Below, one piece after another: positions 31,171-41,840 of a stretch of 50,209 nucleotides of DNA. The first letter of the stretch is position 1. Each line of letters opens with the position of its first letter. A program made the position numbers and the translations under genes. The DNA is from Chara braunii. Taxonomy: Eukaryota > Streptophyta > Charophyceae > Charales > Characeae. The DNA is taken from the NCBI GenBank assembly GCA_003427395.1, contig BFEA01000075.1:2939834-2990042 (forward strand), in the 5' to 3' direction. Under the pieces are notes generated by a model that was not told the DNA's origin, searched no databases, and saw only the letters and a list, made by a program, of their open reading frames with translations.

Positions 31171-31522
31171 TGTGCCGGACCCGCCGGGATGCCGGTCCGC
31201 AGGATGGAGACGAAGGGGTAGAGGAAGGAGGAAGTGAAGATGGAGCTGGAAGGGACAACGCAACTCCGACGCAGACTCAACACCGCACGTATTGCAACAA
31301 GTGCAAAAATTATGAATGGCGAAAAAACAGACAACAACTGGGGTATACCCCCAGGAGAATGACTGACTGGACTGGACTGGCCTGATACCGACAGTGGTAC
31401 CGGGCAGGACTGAAACAGCACACGGCCTGTGGGGTCAGGCCACGGCCTGGTCCAACAGGCCGAACAAGAAAATAGCCAAATAAGCCCTGGTTGTAGGCCA
31501 TGGCAGACGGAGGCCCGCTGCA
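31171..31522 (-). repeat. 3' LTR of Ty3 chromovirus
   Basis: This is a 352-bp copy (plus strand starts TGTGCCGGACCC and ends GCCCGCTGCA). It is preceded by the target duplicate CTAAT (31166-31170). Compared with the other LTR it has 22 extra bases near 31415. The polypurine tract expected on its internal side is weak (GGTCTGAGGATCG on the minus strand). Confidence 0.92.
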
Positions 31523-32495
31523 CGATCCTCAGACCTGTAATGAAGCGCAAGAACCATAAACACGTTATCCGCAAAAGCAGCGGAACTCTACAATAAAAAG
31601 AAAGCTAACAAATCTAGGATGCGGAGCATGCTCCATGCGGAGTCCATGCGATGCAGCCTAAGCTACATAATGTCAAATGAAACGCAAATGTCTGGTATAC
31701 ACATCCTAGCTAACAACAGAAATGAAATGTAGCAATATACAATCCTAAAGTCCTGGAGGCAATTGCCTCAGTGCTGAAGGGAAAAAAAAACAATATGTCA
31801 CAAGATAATGTCATGTCGCTGAACCACGAAGAATGGGATGGTCTCAAGGGGGGTGAATGCAGGCTAAGAATCGAAACTCCTAAGGGCAGTCACACATGCA
31901 GGTGGGATAGGTCATCAGGCTCAAGGTGGGAGAGTGGTAACGAAACGAAACCAATGACCCTAGCAGATAGACCATTAGGGCGGGTAATGCTCGACAAAAG
32001 GAGGACACCATGCAGGGTCGACCATGAAAAAGGGGGAGCCTGGAATTGGGTGGAGATATGCCTAACTGAAGGCATGCAAGGATCGGCACTAGGGTGATGA
32101 GGGCAGTGGGTGAGGAAAACATGCACACAACTCACCGACTGGGGAGGAGAGAGCTAGATCTGGGAGCAAGAAAGTCAATATAACGCTACGGTCCAATGCC
32201 TATGCGATACCAAGGGACAACCCAACTCAAAGAGACCCAGTTAAGTGAGAACCATCATGCGACAGATGCAAGGGAATGTACAGGGTAGGGTGGTGGTGTG
32301 AAGTAGTCACGTCCAAAGTAGCTGAAGCCGATAAGATGGTTGAAATCGAGTAGGTGACTGAAGTCGTCGAAGTGGTCGATGAAGCATGAGTCGAGATCGA
32401 TGTCGAAGCAGAGCCGCAAAACGCTGACATCCTGAAGAAGCTGATGGAGTACCTGATGGTTTGAGTCAGTAGGGTGATAGTAGGTGATCAGAGTG
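31523..32495. other. Ty3 region between coding end and 3' LTR
   Basis: No domain is recognised. The stretch 32255-32495 on the minus strand is Thr/Ser-rich and may be the frame-shifted end of the polyprotein. The rest (31523-32250) is untranslated. I see no second ORF. Confidence 0.5.
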
Positions 32496-33140
32496 TCAAT
32501 CGTCAAGACGCCGAGGACGTCGACGAGTGCGTTGTGGATGCGTGGAGGTGTTCGTTTGCTGCTGAAGAACGGCCTCAGAGGGAGCGGGCTCGTCCTTAGC
32601 AATCTCCTCAGCTGGAAGAGGAGGAAGAGGGTCAGTCGGCTGAGTAGGATCAGATGTCTCAACACGACGAGCACGATCATATGCACGCACAAACATCCGG
32701 GCGTGCTCCAGGTGTTCGAGGGGCTCCCACGTAGTCTCCTCATCAAGATAACCCTTCCAACGCACAAGGTACTCGATACGTGGAGGGGTGTCGTCGGTAA
32801 CTTGGCGAGATACGATGTCGGAAACAATGAACTCCTCGTGACCGTCAACCATGATAGGTGGAGGGCGCTCATAAGGACGTCCGACGAAGCGCTCGAACGG
32901 TCTGCGATAAGGACGCACCAAGGAGACGTGGTAAACATCGTGTTCTCGAGCCTGTCGAAGGTAATAAGGTAGCTTCACACGGAAGCTAACCGGACTAGCG
33001 ACAGTATCAGAACCGACGGCCTGAAGGATGCGGCATGGACCGAAGAAACGACGTCTGAACTTGCGAAGCGTATCTGCTTCGAGTTGTAAGTGGCATGCGT
33101 CGACGTGCACATCGTCACTGACTTTGAATGGGTGATCCAT
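32496..33140 (-). CDS. Ty3 integrase C-terminus with chromodomain
   Basis: A 214-codon open frame from an ATG at 33140. Residues 1-80 form the SH3-like DNA-binding end of integrase (KFRRRFFGPCRIL, GSDTVASPVSFRVKLP, VYHVSLVRPY). Residues 103-155 are a chromodomain with EFIVSDIV, EYLVRWKGY and TTWEPLEHL, keeping the aromatic positions that read methylated histone H3 in group I chromoviruses. A basic, Pro-rich tail follows. Chromodomains are known to direct such integrases to heterochromatin. It is in the same frame as the integrase core above it, and it is the only intact domain of this element. Confidence 0.9.
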   Translation of the reverse strand: MDHPFKVSDDVHVDACHLQLEADTLRKFRRRFFGPCRILQAVGSDTVASPVSFRVKLPYYLRQAREHDVYHVSLVRPYRRPFERFVGRPYERPPPIMVDGHEEFIVSDIVSRQVTDDTPPRIEYLVRWKGYLDEETTWEPLEHLEHARMFVRAYDRARRVETSDPTQPTDPLPPLPAEEIAKDEPAPSEAVLQQQTNTSTHPQRTRRRPRRLDD

Positions 33141-33155
33141 TCGTGATCAGTTTGC

Positions 33156-34244
33156 TCATGCAGCCATGCGAGTCTGGGAATGGGCTAGACTCTCGTGTGC
33201 GCGCTTCATAATCGCCGCCATGTGGGCGATCCAATCATCCAGTGCAGGACAACGAGTGTCTGGGCGCAACCGCGATGGTCGTAGGAAGTCCGCGGGTACG
33301 CGAGGGTGGTAGTTGAGGTCGCAATAGAATGGTAACATCCCCATGGCTCGCAAAACAGCGTGGTTGTATGCAATCTCCGTGTGGGCTAAGTGTAAGTACC
33401 ACTGCGGGTCATCCCTAACAAACTTTCGGAGGATATTACCGAGAGTTTTATTGGCGACCTCAGTCTGACCATCCGTCTAAGGGTGGTAAGACGATGAAAA
33501 GCGAAGCTGGAATCTGTACACCTCGTGTAGGCGGCGCCAGAATGTGCTGGTAAAGCGCGGGTCACGGTCGGGAATGATGCTCTGAGGTAAGTCGTGATCT
33601 CTCACGACTCGGTCAAAGACGATGTCGGCGACCTCATGGGCGCTAATGCGATAGCGGCACGAGATAAAACGTGCACACTTCGTAAAGCGATCGACGACGA
33701 CCAAGATAGCATCATGACCGTGCTCAGTGGGTGGGTGGAGGGGACCAATGAAATCCATCGAGATGGACTGCCACCGACCCTCGGGTATGGGTAAGGGCTG
33801 AAGTAACCCATACGGGAGGTGGTTCGCACTGTTCACCTCCTCATAGGTAGGACACTCCTAGATGTAGGCTTTGACGAAGTCCTTGGACTTCGGCCAGACG
33901 TATAGGCGGCAAACACGAGCCAACGTCTTGTGGAAGCCCATATGTCCGGCAACTGCCTGGTCATAGAGCTCTGCTCCAGCCTTGACGCGAAGTTGTCCAG
34001 TGGAGGGAATGCAGATACGTGGTTCTAGCTGACCAGATCTGTCATGCCTGTACACGAGATTGTTCTCACCAAGGGAGTATGAGGGAACGGTCTTGCCACT
34101 CCGCAGTGTCGTGTGGATGACGCGATAATCCGGGCAGTGGCGGTATTGGGTACGATATGCGTCGATCACCGACTGATCAACAGTGGTGATGGAGATGGCA
34201 GCAAGATGGATGAGTTCCTGATTGTGATCAGGACAACGGGACAA
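33156..34244 (-). pseudogene. Ty3 integrase, zinc and catalytic domains, two TAG stops
   Basis: The N-terminal zinc site is visible as GHMGFHKT (near 33945) and ECPTY after the TAG at 33858-33860. The final Cys expected in C-P-x-C is Tyr (TAT). The catalytic core shows Asp in SMDFIGPL (near 33765), Asp in PDRDPRFTS (near 33560) and Glu in TDGQTEV (near 33462), the last two separated by a TAG at 33477-33479. Frame is constant from 34244 to 33156, so decay is by point mutation only. Integrase inserts the cDNA and joins onto the chromodomain. Confidence 0.9.
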
Positions 34245-34800
34245 GACATCGACGACCTGGTTAGTTTCACCCTTGATGGGCTGAGTGGTGAAACTGAAGT
34301 CGGATAAGTCACGCCACCAACGTGCCTATCGAGGGAAAAGCTTGGGCTTCATGAGGAAAGTCTGGACAACTGAGTTGTCAGTGCGCACCGTAAAGGGCGC
34401 CCCGTGCAGGTAATGATGCCAATGTCGGGTAGCATAAACTACTGAGAGAACCTCACGTTCATCAGAAGTGTAGTTTATCTCGGCAGGCAGCAGCTGACGG
34501 GAGTAGAAGGCGATCGGGCAATCCCCCGCACGAGCCTCAACAGTCCCATTCTCCGCGATGGTCGAGGAGTAAGTAATGGGAGGACTGTGAGTGGAGGGAA
34601 GTGGTGGGAGGATAGACGTCGGTCGAGAAGCAGTGTTAGCAGGAGGGGGAGGAGAGGAGGAACATGGGGATAAGGCGAATCTGGAGGAGAGGGAAACACC
34701 TGAGAAAGTAAGGCTCCCACTGCAAAGCCTGATGCATCAGTGGTGACGATGAAGGGGCGATCAAAATCTGGGAGGCGAAGAACCGGCGCACAAGTCACCG
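34245..34800 (-). pseudogene. Ty3 RNase H domain
   Basis: APVLRLPDF leads to TTDASGFAVGALL (near 34740), the start of RNase H with its first catalytic Asp. Further on, in another frame, come YTSDEREVL with the catalytic Glu, and VRTDN (near 34380) with a later catalytic Asp. A low-complexity insertion of Pro/Leu/Ser codons (about 34690-34570) interrupts the normal spacing, and a TAG at 34326-34328 follows PKLFPR. RNase H removes the RNA strand during cDNA synthesis. Confidence 0.8.
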
Positions 34801-34974
34801 CCTTCTTGAGGGCGGGGAAGGCGTCTTCGCAGAGGTGTGTCCAAAACCACGGCGGGTTCTTCCAGAGGAGGGTGGAGGTAAGGACGTAGGAATACCTAGC
34901 ATATCCCAGGATAAAATTACTATAGTAGCTGGTGAGGCCTAAGAAACAGTGAAGCTGCTTGGCAGATGTGGGGA

Positions 34975-35889
34975 AGGGTCACTCTGCAATAGCAGTGATC
35001 TTCGCGCCATCCATGTGGAGACCCTGGTCACACACATGGTGTCCTAGGCAGTCCACTTTGCGCTGGGCAAAGGGACACTTACTAAGCTTGGCATAGAAGT
35101 CATGCTTGCGTAAGCGTTGTAGGACATCGCGGGCGTGTCTGATATGGTCTTCTAAGGTACGACTGTAGACCAAAATGTCGTCCAGGTATACAAGCACGTA
35201 TTCTTCAAGGATGTCCCTGAAGATGTCGTTCACACCCATGGTGTCCTAGGCAGTCCACTTTGCGCTGGGCAAAGGGACACTTACTAAGCTTGGCATAGAA
35301 GTCATGCTTGCGAAGCGTTGTAGGACATCGCGGAGGTGTCTGATATGGTCTTCTGAGGTACGACTGTAGACCAAAATGTCGTCGAGATATACGAGCACGT
35401 GTTCATCAAGGATGTCCCTGAAGATGTCGTTCATCGCCGTCTGGAAGGTGGCGGGTGCATTGGTGAGGCCGAATGGCATCGCCGTGAACTCGTAGTAGTC
35501 GAAGCGTGACCAGAAGGCGGTCTTCGACTATCCTCTGCAGCAACGCGGATCTGGTGATAACCACTACGAAGATCGATCTTCGTGAAGAAGCGGTTGCCTG
35601 CCAGACGATCAAACAACTCATCTGCGCAGGGCATGGGATAGTTGTTCTTAACCGTGTAACGGTTAAGGCCGTGGTAGTCGATGCAGAGGCAGAGAGTTTC
35701 GTCAGCTTTCCGAGCAAAGAGGACAGGTGCACCCCAAGGGGAGTTACTGGGTTTAATGAAACCTAGTTGAAGGAGTTCCTCAAGCTGGTGCTTGAGTTCC
35801 GTCGCCTCTGGAATCGAGAGTCGGTACGGTGCGTGATGGTGAACACGATAGTCAGGCACGAGCTTGATAGAATGTTCAACACCGCGCAT
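34975..35889 (-). pseudogene. Ty3 reverse transcriptase, with internal 202-bp duplication
   Basis: RT motifs appear in order: [45 protein letters not shown] with the first catalytic Asp, then after a one-base frameshift near 35525 [13 protein letters not shown] and [12 protein letters not shown] with the catalytic pair. The YLDD segment and about 67 codons around it are present twice because of a tandem duplication (35039-35240 and 35241-35440). The copy read first also has a 2-bp deletion. RT and the following RNase H copy element RNA to DNA. The duplicated palm motif would prevent correct folding even without the frameshifts. Confidence 0.9.
35039..35440. repeat. 202-bp tandem duplication inside the RT domain
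   Basis: Units start at GTGTCCTAGGCAGTCCAC (35039 and 35241). The first 70 bases are identical. The remainder has eight substitutions and a 2-bp deletion (CTTGCGTAAG against CTTGCGAAG), about 96% overall. The differences change amino acids (for example DEH against EEY before VLVYLDD), so the two copies look like two family members rather than a fresh duplicate. Confidence 0.95.
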
Positions 35890-36578
35890 CGGAGGGATCC
35901 CGCAGTATTAAAAATACGGAGGGAAGACGTCGCGGTACTCTCGAATCAGGTCGCGAACGGCGGACTCTAAGTCTACCGTGAACCATGTGAGTTCCTCAAT
36001 GTGTGCGTCGGCACGAGACGTATGTGTGGACTCGACAATCAACGGCGTAGGGGCCTGGGACATGGAGGGGGTATCCGCAGGCTAACGGGTGAACGTAGAG
36101 ATGACACACGTGGTTAACCAGGGTCGTTATTTTCGACGAATTGTGCACCGAATTGCACTGAAACTGTCATATTGTGCTGATTTTTTTTTTTTTTTTTTTT
36201 TTTTTGTGATATATATGTGCTTTAGGGTACGTCATGTGTGCAGTTTTTACATGTTTGGATCAATAATAAAAAAGTTGGTATTTTGTTGAATTCGTTGGAT
36301 GCTTTATTTTGACTCGGACAGTGTCTTTGTGTTAGGGTTTCATAGTGTTTTTTTGTTTCTTTTTTCGTTTTTTTCGACCTGTTTCCTTTTTTTATGTTTG
36401 CACTATGGTCTTATATCGTTTGTTTTTATTTTTTTTTTATGAAATTTGCACCCCAATTGCCAACGAAAACGGCGAATATTTGGGCCCTCGTTAACCGTCT
36501 CTCAGAGATGGGAAGATGGAGGAAGGGTCATGGGGATCGGACTCCAGAGAGATGAGCTCAACCTCGGGACAGAGCGGA

Positions 36579-37502
36579 TCATAGTGAAGAAGATCCATGA
36601 CATTCACTGAGTAGAATGTGACGTCCTCCTGTCATATGAAGTGAGCAAACTGACGAGGGGAAGTGAAGGCGATGTCGGGGTGGGTCCTGGGGAGGTAGGT
36701 CGGGAGAAGTGTCGCCCGTGGTTCGAATGAAGGGGACGCGATGGGTCTGACCACACTTCGTTTTGAGAACGAGTGTCTCGATCGCCCAGTCGGCCTCTGT
36801 GCTACGAAACCGGCGAGACCAGGGGGTCCCAAGGATAAAGTCGTACCCAGTCTCCAGCACTCGAAGTATGCGGAGGAATGGTAGCGCCGAGGCGCCTGGG
36901 TACATCCGGTGGCTGTAGGGTGAGGGAGAAGTGGAGGTTGGGGACTGTCTGATCGAAGAAGCGCTGCATCTTGTTATCTCTGAGGGTAACGGAGATAGGA
37001 GAGCAGGACCCAGAGGTAGCTAGGCGAGCTTCCTCAACCACTCGAGTGTGAACGAAATCTCCCTGCGAGCTAGAGTCTCATAAAGCGCGGTACACCCTCG
37101 TAGATGTCCCTAGGCGAATAGGGATAATGGGTAGGGTGCGATCAGGGTCAGAAAGCAGAGCGAGAAGACGACGCAGGACGTTGACGTGTCTCCTAAGTCG
37201 CTCCTGACGAACCTGAAGAATGCTAAAGTCCAGGAGAGATGACACAACGTCATTGCGAGTCGCCAGCTGAGCGCTACAACGGGTTGTGCGAATGGCACGA
37301 CGCGTCGGAAGTCTCGGAGGGGAAGCACTGGATGCGGCAGTCTGCTGTGAGGCAGACGGTACCTCGACAAATAACGGGGCTGAGGGAACTGTGTCTGTCG
37401 TGTCCTGAGGATCCTCTAGTGGGGTAGCCAAAAAGACAAACTGCGACTCGGTGGTCGGGAAGTCGGCTACGTGCCAGGCCTCAGTGGTACACTTCACCGT
37501 GG
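36579..37502 (-). pseudogene. Ty3 aspartic protease region, active site altered
   Basis: The retropepsin start is recognisable at 37077-37051 as DSSSQGDFV. The third residue of the usual D-S/T-G triplet is Ser here (AGC, one transition from GGC), and a TGA stands directly before the Asp (37078-37080). Downstream are VTLRDN and, in another frame, GYDFILGTPW (about 36840), the hydrophobic ILG motif of the second half. The enzyme would cut the Gag-Pol chain. It is inactive in this copy. Confidence 0.75.
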
Positions 37503-39562
37503 CTAGCTGGGTGGGGCTGGCCGGGCGGGGTCGGTGGGGGATTGAGATCGACTCTGACGAGAGATGTGAGCATAGTATCGATCGAGGGCTGTATGGTATA
37601 AACACCGTGAGGAGGTGTGTCCATCCTGGCGGCAACGAAGGCAGCCACGCCGGGCCTCTAGGGCAGCACAATCCTCAGGGGATAGAGCTCCACGAGGAGG
37701 GATAAAACCCTGCGGGAGGTCTATCTGAGGAACTATGGGTGTGCGGGCGCCAGCCTGTGCAACCCGACTGCGCGCACGACCCATGGTAGATATGGTCATC
37801 TGCAAGCGCTCGGCCACTGGACAATGTCGTCATCCAAGTGGTACTGGATGACGTTCCGAAGCTCGATGTCCTCGGGGGCATCCCAGTGGTAGGGTCGAGA
37901 TCGGTTGAAGCGTCCTCGCCATACTCGAGAGAACTATAGTGTTGAGAGAATGTCGCTCCAGGTCGAGACGGGCGACGAAAATGACCAGCAAAAGAGGAGC
38001 GGCCTCTGGTGGTACCGCGAGACTGGGAGGTGGTGGCTGGCCACGACGAGGATGGGGAGACAGAGAAGCGACTGCACACATCCTCTGGTATTGACGCGCA
38101 GCCTCGTATGCCTTCTCCGCGGAAGAGAATGATCGTCTTCATAGCTCTAAGCGGTAGTAAGTCGGCAGGCTGACGAGGAACCGGTCGGTGAGTGTAACCT
38201 CAAGGTGGGCATCTTGAAACACCCGGATGTGACGCTTGAGGTGAGCCGGTGTAGAGGACCCGGACCATCGGGTCTGGGTGACGCGGTCTAAAGCATTAGT
38301 GGCGTCATGACGAGCGCCAAAGCAGTTCTGAAGGAAAGCCGCGAAGTCTGCAAGAGTAGGGACCTCACCCACGCGGAGGCGCTGGGTATAATAGTCCTCC
38401 CAAGCGCTGAAAGCGCTACCTCGCAATTTGGTTGCGAGCACATCACACCACAATCCTGACGGGTGATCATCATAGACAGTATGCGCGCCGCTATCTGCAA
38501 CCAGCGAGAGACACGGGATGCGCCATCATACTCGGGAATGTCCGTGGTGCGCACAGGAGGATGTCCACTGTGCTGATGGCGGGGGGAGAGAGATCGAGGT
38601 GAGTGCACTGCGGCGATATAAGTCGGGGCCGCTGCAGGGGCAGAGGTGGGGGAAGGCTGTGGGCTGTGGCCACTGGCGGATGGACCAGCAGACGAGGAGG
38701 CAACGGTCGCGGGCAGCTGTCCCAGAATGGCTAGGTAAGAGGGGAGAGGCTAAGAAGCCGGTCGTGGGAAACGAGCCGGCATGATGGGGGTCGAGGAGGT
38801 GGCGGGGGAAGAAGAAGGGTGAGCAGCCTGTGAAGGGTGAGGCTGTCTCAAGGCCAGAAACTCCCCCTGAGCCTGCGCAATGGTCACTCGCTGGGTGCGT
38901 GGGGTCGGAAGTGGAGGAGGCGGAGCGAGTCTCCCAGGCGGAAAAGGAGTCCCAGCCTGGGTGGTACCCTGCTGAGGGGGTAGGGGAACTAAGGCGGGAA
39001 GAAGAGGGCGGAGTCATGCCGCGACCGGTGCAGGAAGCTAGGAAGCAGCACCGGTGCGGGTCAATGAAACTGTTGGGCCAGATGGTGGTATCTGGACCGC
39101 AGCACCTGCGGCAGCAGTAGAGATGGTAGGGGCGGCAGTTGCCAAGGGAGGTGCCGCCACAGACGGGGTGGTTTGAGCGGCAACGACACTCGCCACTGCT
39201 GAGTGGGAGTGCTGGGCCTGAGCCACAGGGGAGGAAGAACCACCATATCCATGTCGCCGGAGTCGTGGGGAACCGGCCAGTGAGCCGGCAGAGGATGGGG
39301 TGTGAGAGTGGAGGGGAGAGCGATGGCGAGAGCCCTTAAGGCGGTTGACGTCAAGGGCAAGCGCATTGATTTGTGCTTGCAATGGTCCAAGCGTATTAAG
39401 TTGCGCCTCGATTGCTACAAGGATGGCATGAAGGTCCATGATGTCCGCATGAGCCTGATCATGAGCCGTTGACTGCGCGGTGACCTAGGATGTGGACTGT
39501 GCCATGGCGATCTCCTCGGTTGTAGCACTCTCAGTGGGCGGTGGAGGGAGAGAAGTAGACAT
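37503..39562 (-). pseudogene. Ty3 gag, with CCHC zinc knuckle, frame-shifted
   Basis: The ATG at 39562 begins a Ser/Pro/Thr-rich start, with a TAG at 39485-39487 interrupting it. The frame then continues with a helical heptad-like stretch (IEAQLNTLGPLQAQINAL). The capsid-type retrotransposon gag domain lies at about 38453-38139 in a different frame (FSAWEDYY, FAAFLQNCFG, LTDRFLVSLP). The zinc knuckle at 37643-37602 has C-X2-C-X4-H-X4-C (CLRCRQDGHTSSRC). Gag packages element RNA into particles. At least two frameshifts separate the parts. Pro/Ser/Thr-rich spacers between them are long. Confidence 0.8.
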
Positions 39563-39784
39563 GGTGGGAGGTGGGGGGAGATATAAGTTGTGGTATAGGG
39601 ACAGGGGACCACCGGTGAGAGGGAGGGGACCGTGAGAGCGGAGTGGGTAATCGTGGGTCGGCTCGCCCCGTGACCAGCGGGTCGCGCGTGAGATGGTGGC
39701 GCGAATCCGGTCGAGAGGAGAGGAGCCGTTCGGGTCCAGGGTGCCTGACGGGAGGAGGCGGGACTCGGAGAGTAGGGGGGGGGG

Positions 39785-39852
39785 GTAGGAGAACCCTAAA
39801 CCCTAGAAAACCCTAAGAAAACCCTAACCGGAGTTTAGGTTAGGTTAGGGTA
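39785..39852. repeat. Interstitial plant-type telomere-like block in Ty3 leader
   Basis: ACCCTAAACCCTAG, then three spaced ACCCTAA words, then TTTAGGTTAGGTTAGGG in the opposite sense. The two halves are complementary and could fold. CCCTAAA is the usual plant telomere unit, and AAACCCTAA words are common in plant leaders. Confidence 0.85.
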
Positions 39853-40006
39853 GCGGCGACCTAATCAAGAAAAGAAAATAATAACTATGGAGGGGAGAGG
39901 GAGAGAAAATAGAATAAAAAAAACTAAAATAAAAGAACAAATAGAAATAAATAAATAAATAAATAAAATGTAAGGAGTGAGGAAAGAGAATATTTATTTT
40001 TTTGGA

Positions 40007-40410
40007 ATTTTCGGCAGCATTTTCCCACCCCATATGGGGTCAAAAATGTGCCAAGAGGAAGGAAAGAGCAAGAGGAGCACACTAACTTTCAAAATGTCAC
40101 AAATTAAAATTTTCAGAAAAAGAAATAAATAAAAAATAAATTATAAATAAATAAATAGATAAATGAATAAGGGGGTGAAGGAGAGTGAAGAGAAACTAAG
40201 TTTTGGAGTTTTTCAAAAATTTCGGCAGCATTTCGTTACCCCCATGGGGTCGAAGTGTGCCGTCAAGAAAAAGACCAAATAAAATGGGAAAATTTGGTCA
40301 GCTCTTCGCTACCCCCAAGGGGTCAAAATGTGCGGTAAGAAGAAAGTAGCGAGGAACGACGAAATTTCGGCAGCACTTCGTTACCCGCAAGGGGTCAAAA
40401 TATGCGCCGA
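40007..40410. repeat. Four spaced copies of a 44-base motif with CCCC-GGGG dyad
   Basis: Copies lie at 40007-40055, 40221-40264, 40297-40335 and 40366-40408. The common form is TTCGGCAGCATTTCGTTACC, then CC, a 3-base spacer, GGGGTCAAAATGTGC. The C and G runs pair as a small hairpin in each. Spacers between them are AT-rich and unrelated. Confidence 0.85.
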
Positions 40411-40559
40411 CAATAAAAAAAACTAAGTCCTAAGAAGATATAGAGGTGCTGCAGAAAAATTTGAATTTCCATAATTAAAAAGAATAAAAATAAATCAGAA
40501 AATGAGAAAAAAAGTAGGAAATAAGATAATTCAAATTTTGGGGGGAAATAATAGATGAT

Positions 40560-40791
40560 AAGAATTTCAAGAATTTCAACTACAGGCGAAATTTTTGGGC
40601 CTCTGCTGCAGGCCGGATAAGAGGTTTTTAATCCTCTACTGAAGTTATAGGTGATGAGTGAATCCGGCTAAGGCCTTAAGCTAAACCGGCTGATGCTATC
40701 GGCATAACTCCGGGTTGAATTGTGAGGTCTTCGACCTCTCCTCAATGATTTTGAAATAAAATTGAATGCATTGGTTAAAAAAAAAAAAAAT
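40560..40791 (+). mobile_element. Possible LINE/SINE 3' end with A-tail
   Basis: This segment, rich in self-complementary words (AAGAGG...CCTCT, GAGGTC...GACCTC, CCGGCT...), ends ATTGAATGCATTGGTT followed by A13 at 40779-40791. AATAAAAT (about 40755) precedes the tail like a polyadenylation signal. A structured 3' end plus poly-A is typical of non-LTR retroelements. There is no coding sequence to confirm it. Confidence 0.45.
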
Positions 40792-41454
40792 TGGGGGGAA
40801 AAGAGAAAGAGAAAAGGAGAAAACGGAAAATTCGAAGTTGGGTGGGGGGGGGTGGAAAAGTGATGAAGAAAGAGAGAAATAGGTGAGTAGAGAAAAAAAA
40901 AGTGAAGTGGGGGATGGGGGAGATGATGGGGTTGTAGTTGGGGAAGGGAAGGACGAGAGGAGGGAAAAAGGTTGTGGAAGATGAGTGGAGAGGGAGGTAG
41001 GAGTAGAGAGTAGTGGTAGGGGGAGAGAAAAAATGATTAGATGATGGAGGGGGGGAGAGAAAAGAGGTTAGGGGAGAAAGGGTTAGTGGTAGGATGGTGA
41101 TACCGAGCTCTTGGGTGGCCAAGAGCAGAGCACTAGCCTTGAAGGTGCAGCTGGCCTGATGCCACTGCAAAAAGAGAATGTTGCGGTGAGCTGAGATCTT
41201 GATCAGCCACCCAGATGCTCCTGTAGTGCAGCCCCCTAGCTAGGGGGGTCTTCAAGATCCACGGCAAGCTGCCATGTGGCACTGCAAAGAGGCAGCACGT
41301 GCCAGTCACGTGTGCAGGCAGCACCACCCACCGGGGGGGGGGCGGCAAATAGGTTTGCCGCACGCTGCTCGCTGCTCGCAGACGGGGGGTGGGGGTGGGG
41401 GGTAAATAGCTGTTGTGCCACCTCTTTAACAGCAGCAAGCCACAGTATTAACTC

Positions 41455-41577
41455 ATATTGTGACTTTGGGCAGTGTGTTAAGACATTGGTCACGCACGTG
41501 CATGAGCAGAAGCTGCCCAGGTTCAAACCCGGCCAGCTGCAATCTCGGATATGTAATAAAGTATAATCCGGGAGCTG
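41455..41577 (+). ncRNA. tRNA-derived SINE head (A and B boxes)
   Basis: TGGGCAGTGTGTTAAG at 41467-41482 resembles a Pol III A box. GGTTCAAACCC at 41520-41530 is a full B box, spaced 53 bases from it as in tRNA genes. The cloverleaf does not close elsewhere, so it is a tRNA-derived repeat rather than a tRNA gene. Confidence 0.6.
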
Positions 41578-41827
41578 GGTGGGGCGGGGCACCATGGGCG
41601 CGTGGCGAGCTCGCGTGTGGCGGCCTTTGCCTTTGGCGCTTGCGCGCACGCGTCGTGCTGATCCTCTCCTTTTCGCCACGTGTCTGTCTCTCCACGCTAT
41701 TGTTCTTTCCGCCGTTTTTCGTTGTTTTCGCCCCCAAAACACCTCGAAATCCCACTATCGGGATTTACACCGATTCCCGCTGTTACGTGCGGGGGGGGGG
41801 GAGCGGGTTGGAGCGGGGACCGTTCCC

Positions 41828-41839
41828 GCTCTGATACCA
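41828..41839 (-). promoter_or_regulatory. Primer-binding site for initiator tRNA-Met
   Basis: On the minus strand TGGTATCAGAGC lies one base inside the 5' LTR. It is an exact match to the classical plant retrotransposon primer site complementary to the 3' end of initiator tRNA-Met. It proves the element's direction. Confidence 0.95.
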
Positions 41840-41840
41840 G

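Larger units (their letters stand above)
39563..41827. other. Ty3 leader, 2.2 kb, with telomere-like block, CCCC/GGGG repeats and other elements
   Basis: The leader lies between the primer site and gag. It contains ACCCTAA-type words (39790-39850), an AT-rich part, four copies of a short motif with CCCC...GGGGTC (40007-40410), a possible LINE-like 3' end with an A-tail (40560-40791), a purine-rich minisatellite (40800-41090), a perfect 16-bp palindrome CCCCCTAGCTAGGGGG (41232-41247) and a tRNA-like SINE head (41455-41577). The mixture suggests insertions into an originally shorter leader. Confidence 0.6.
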
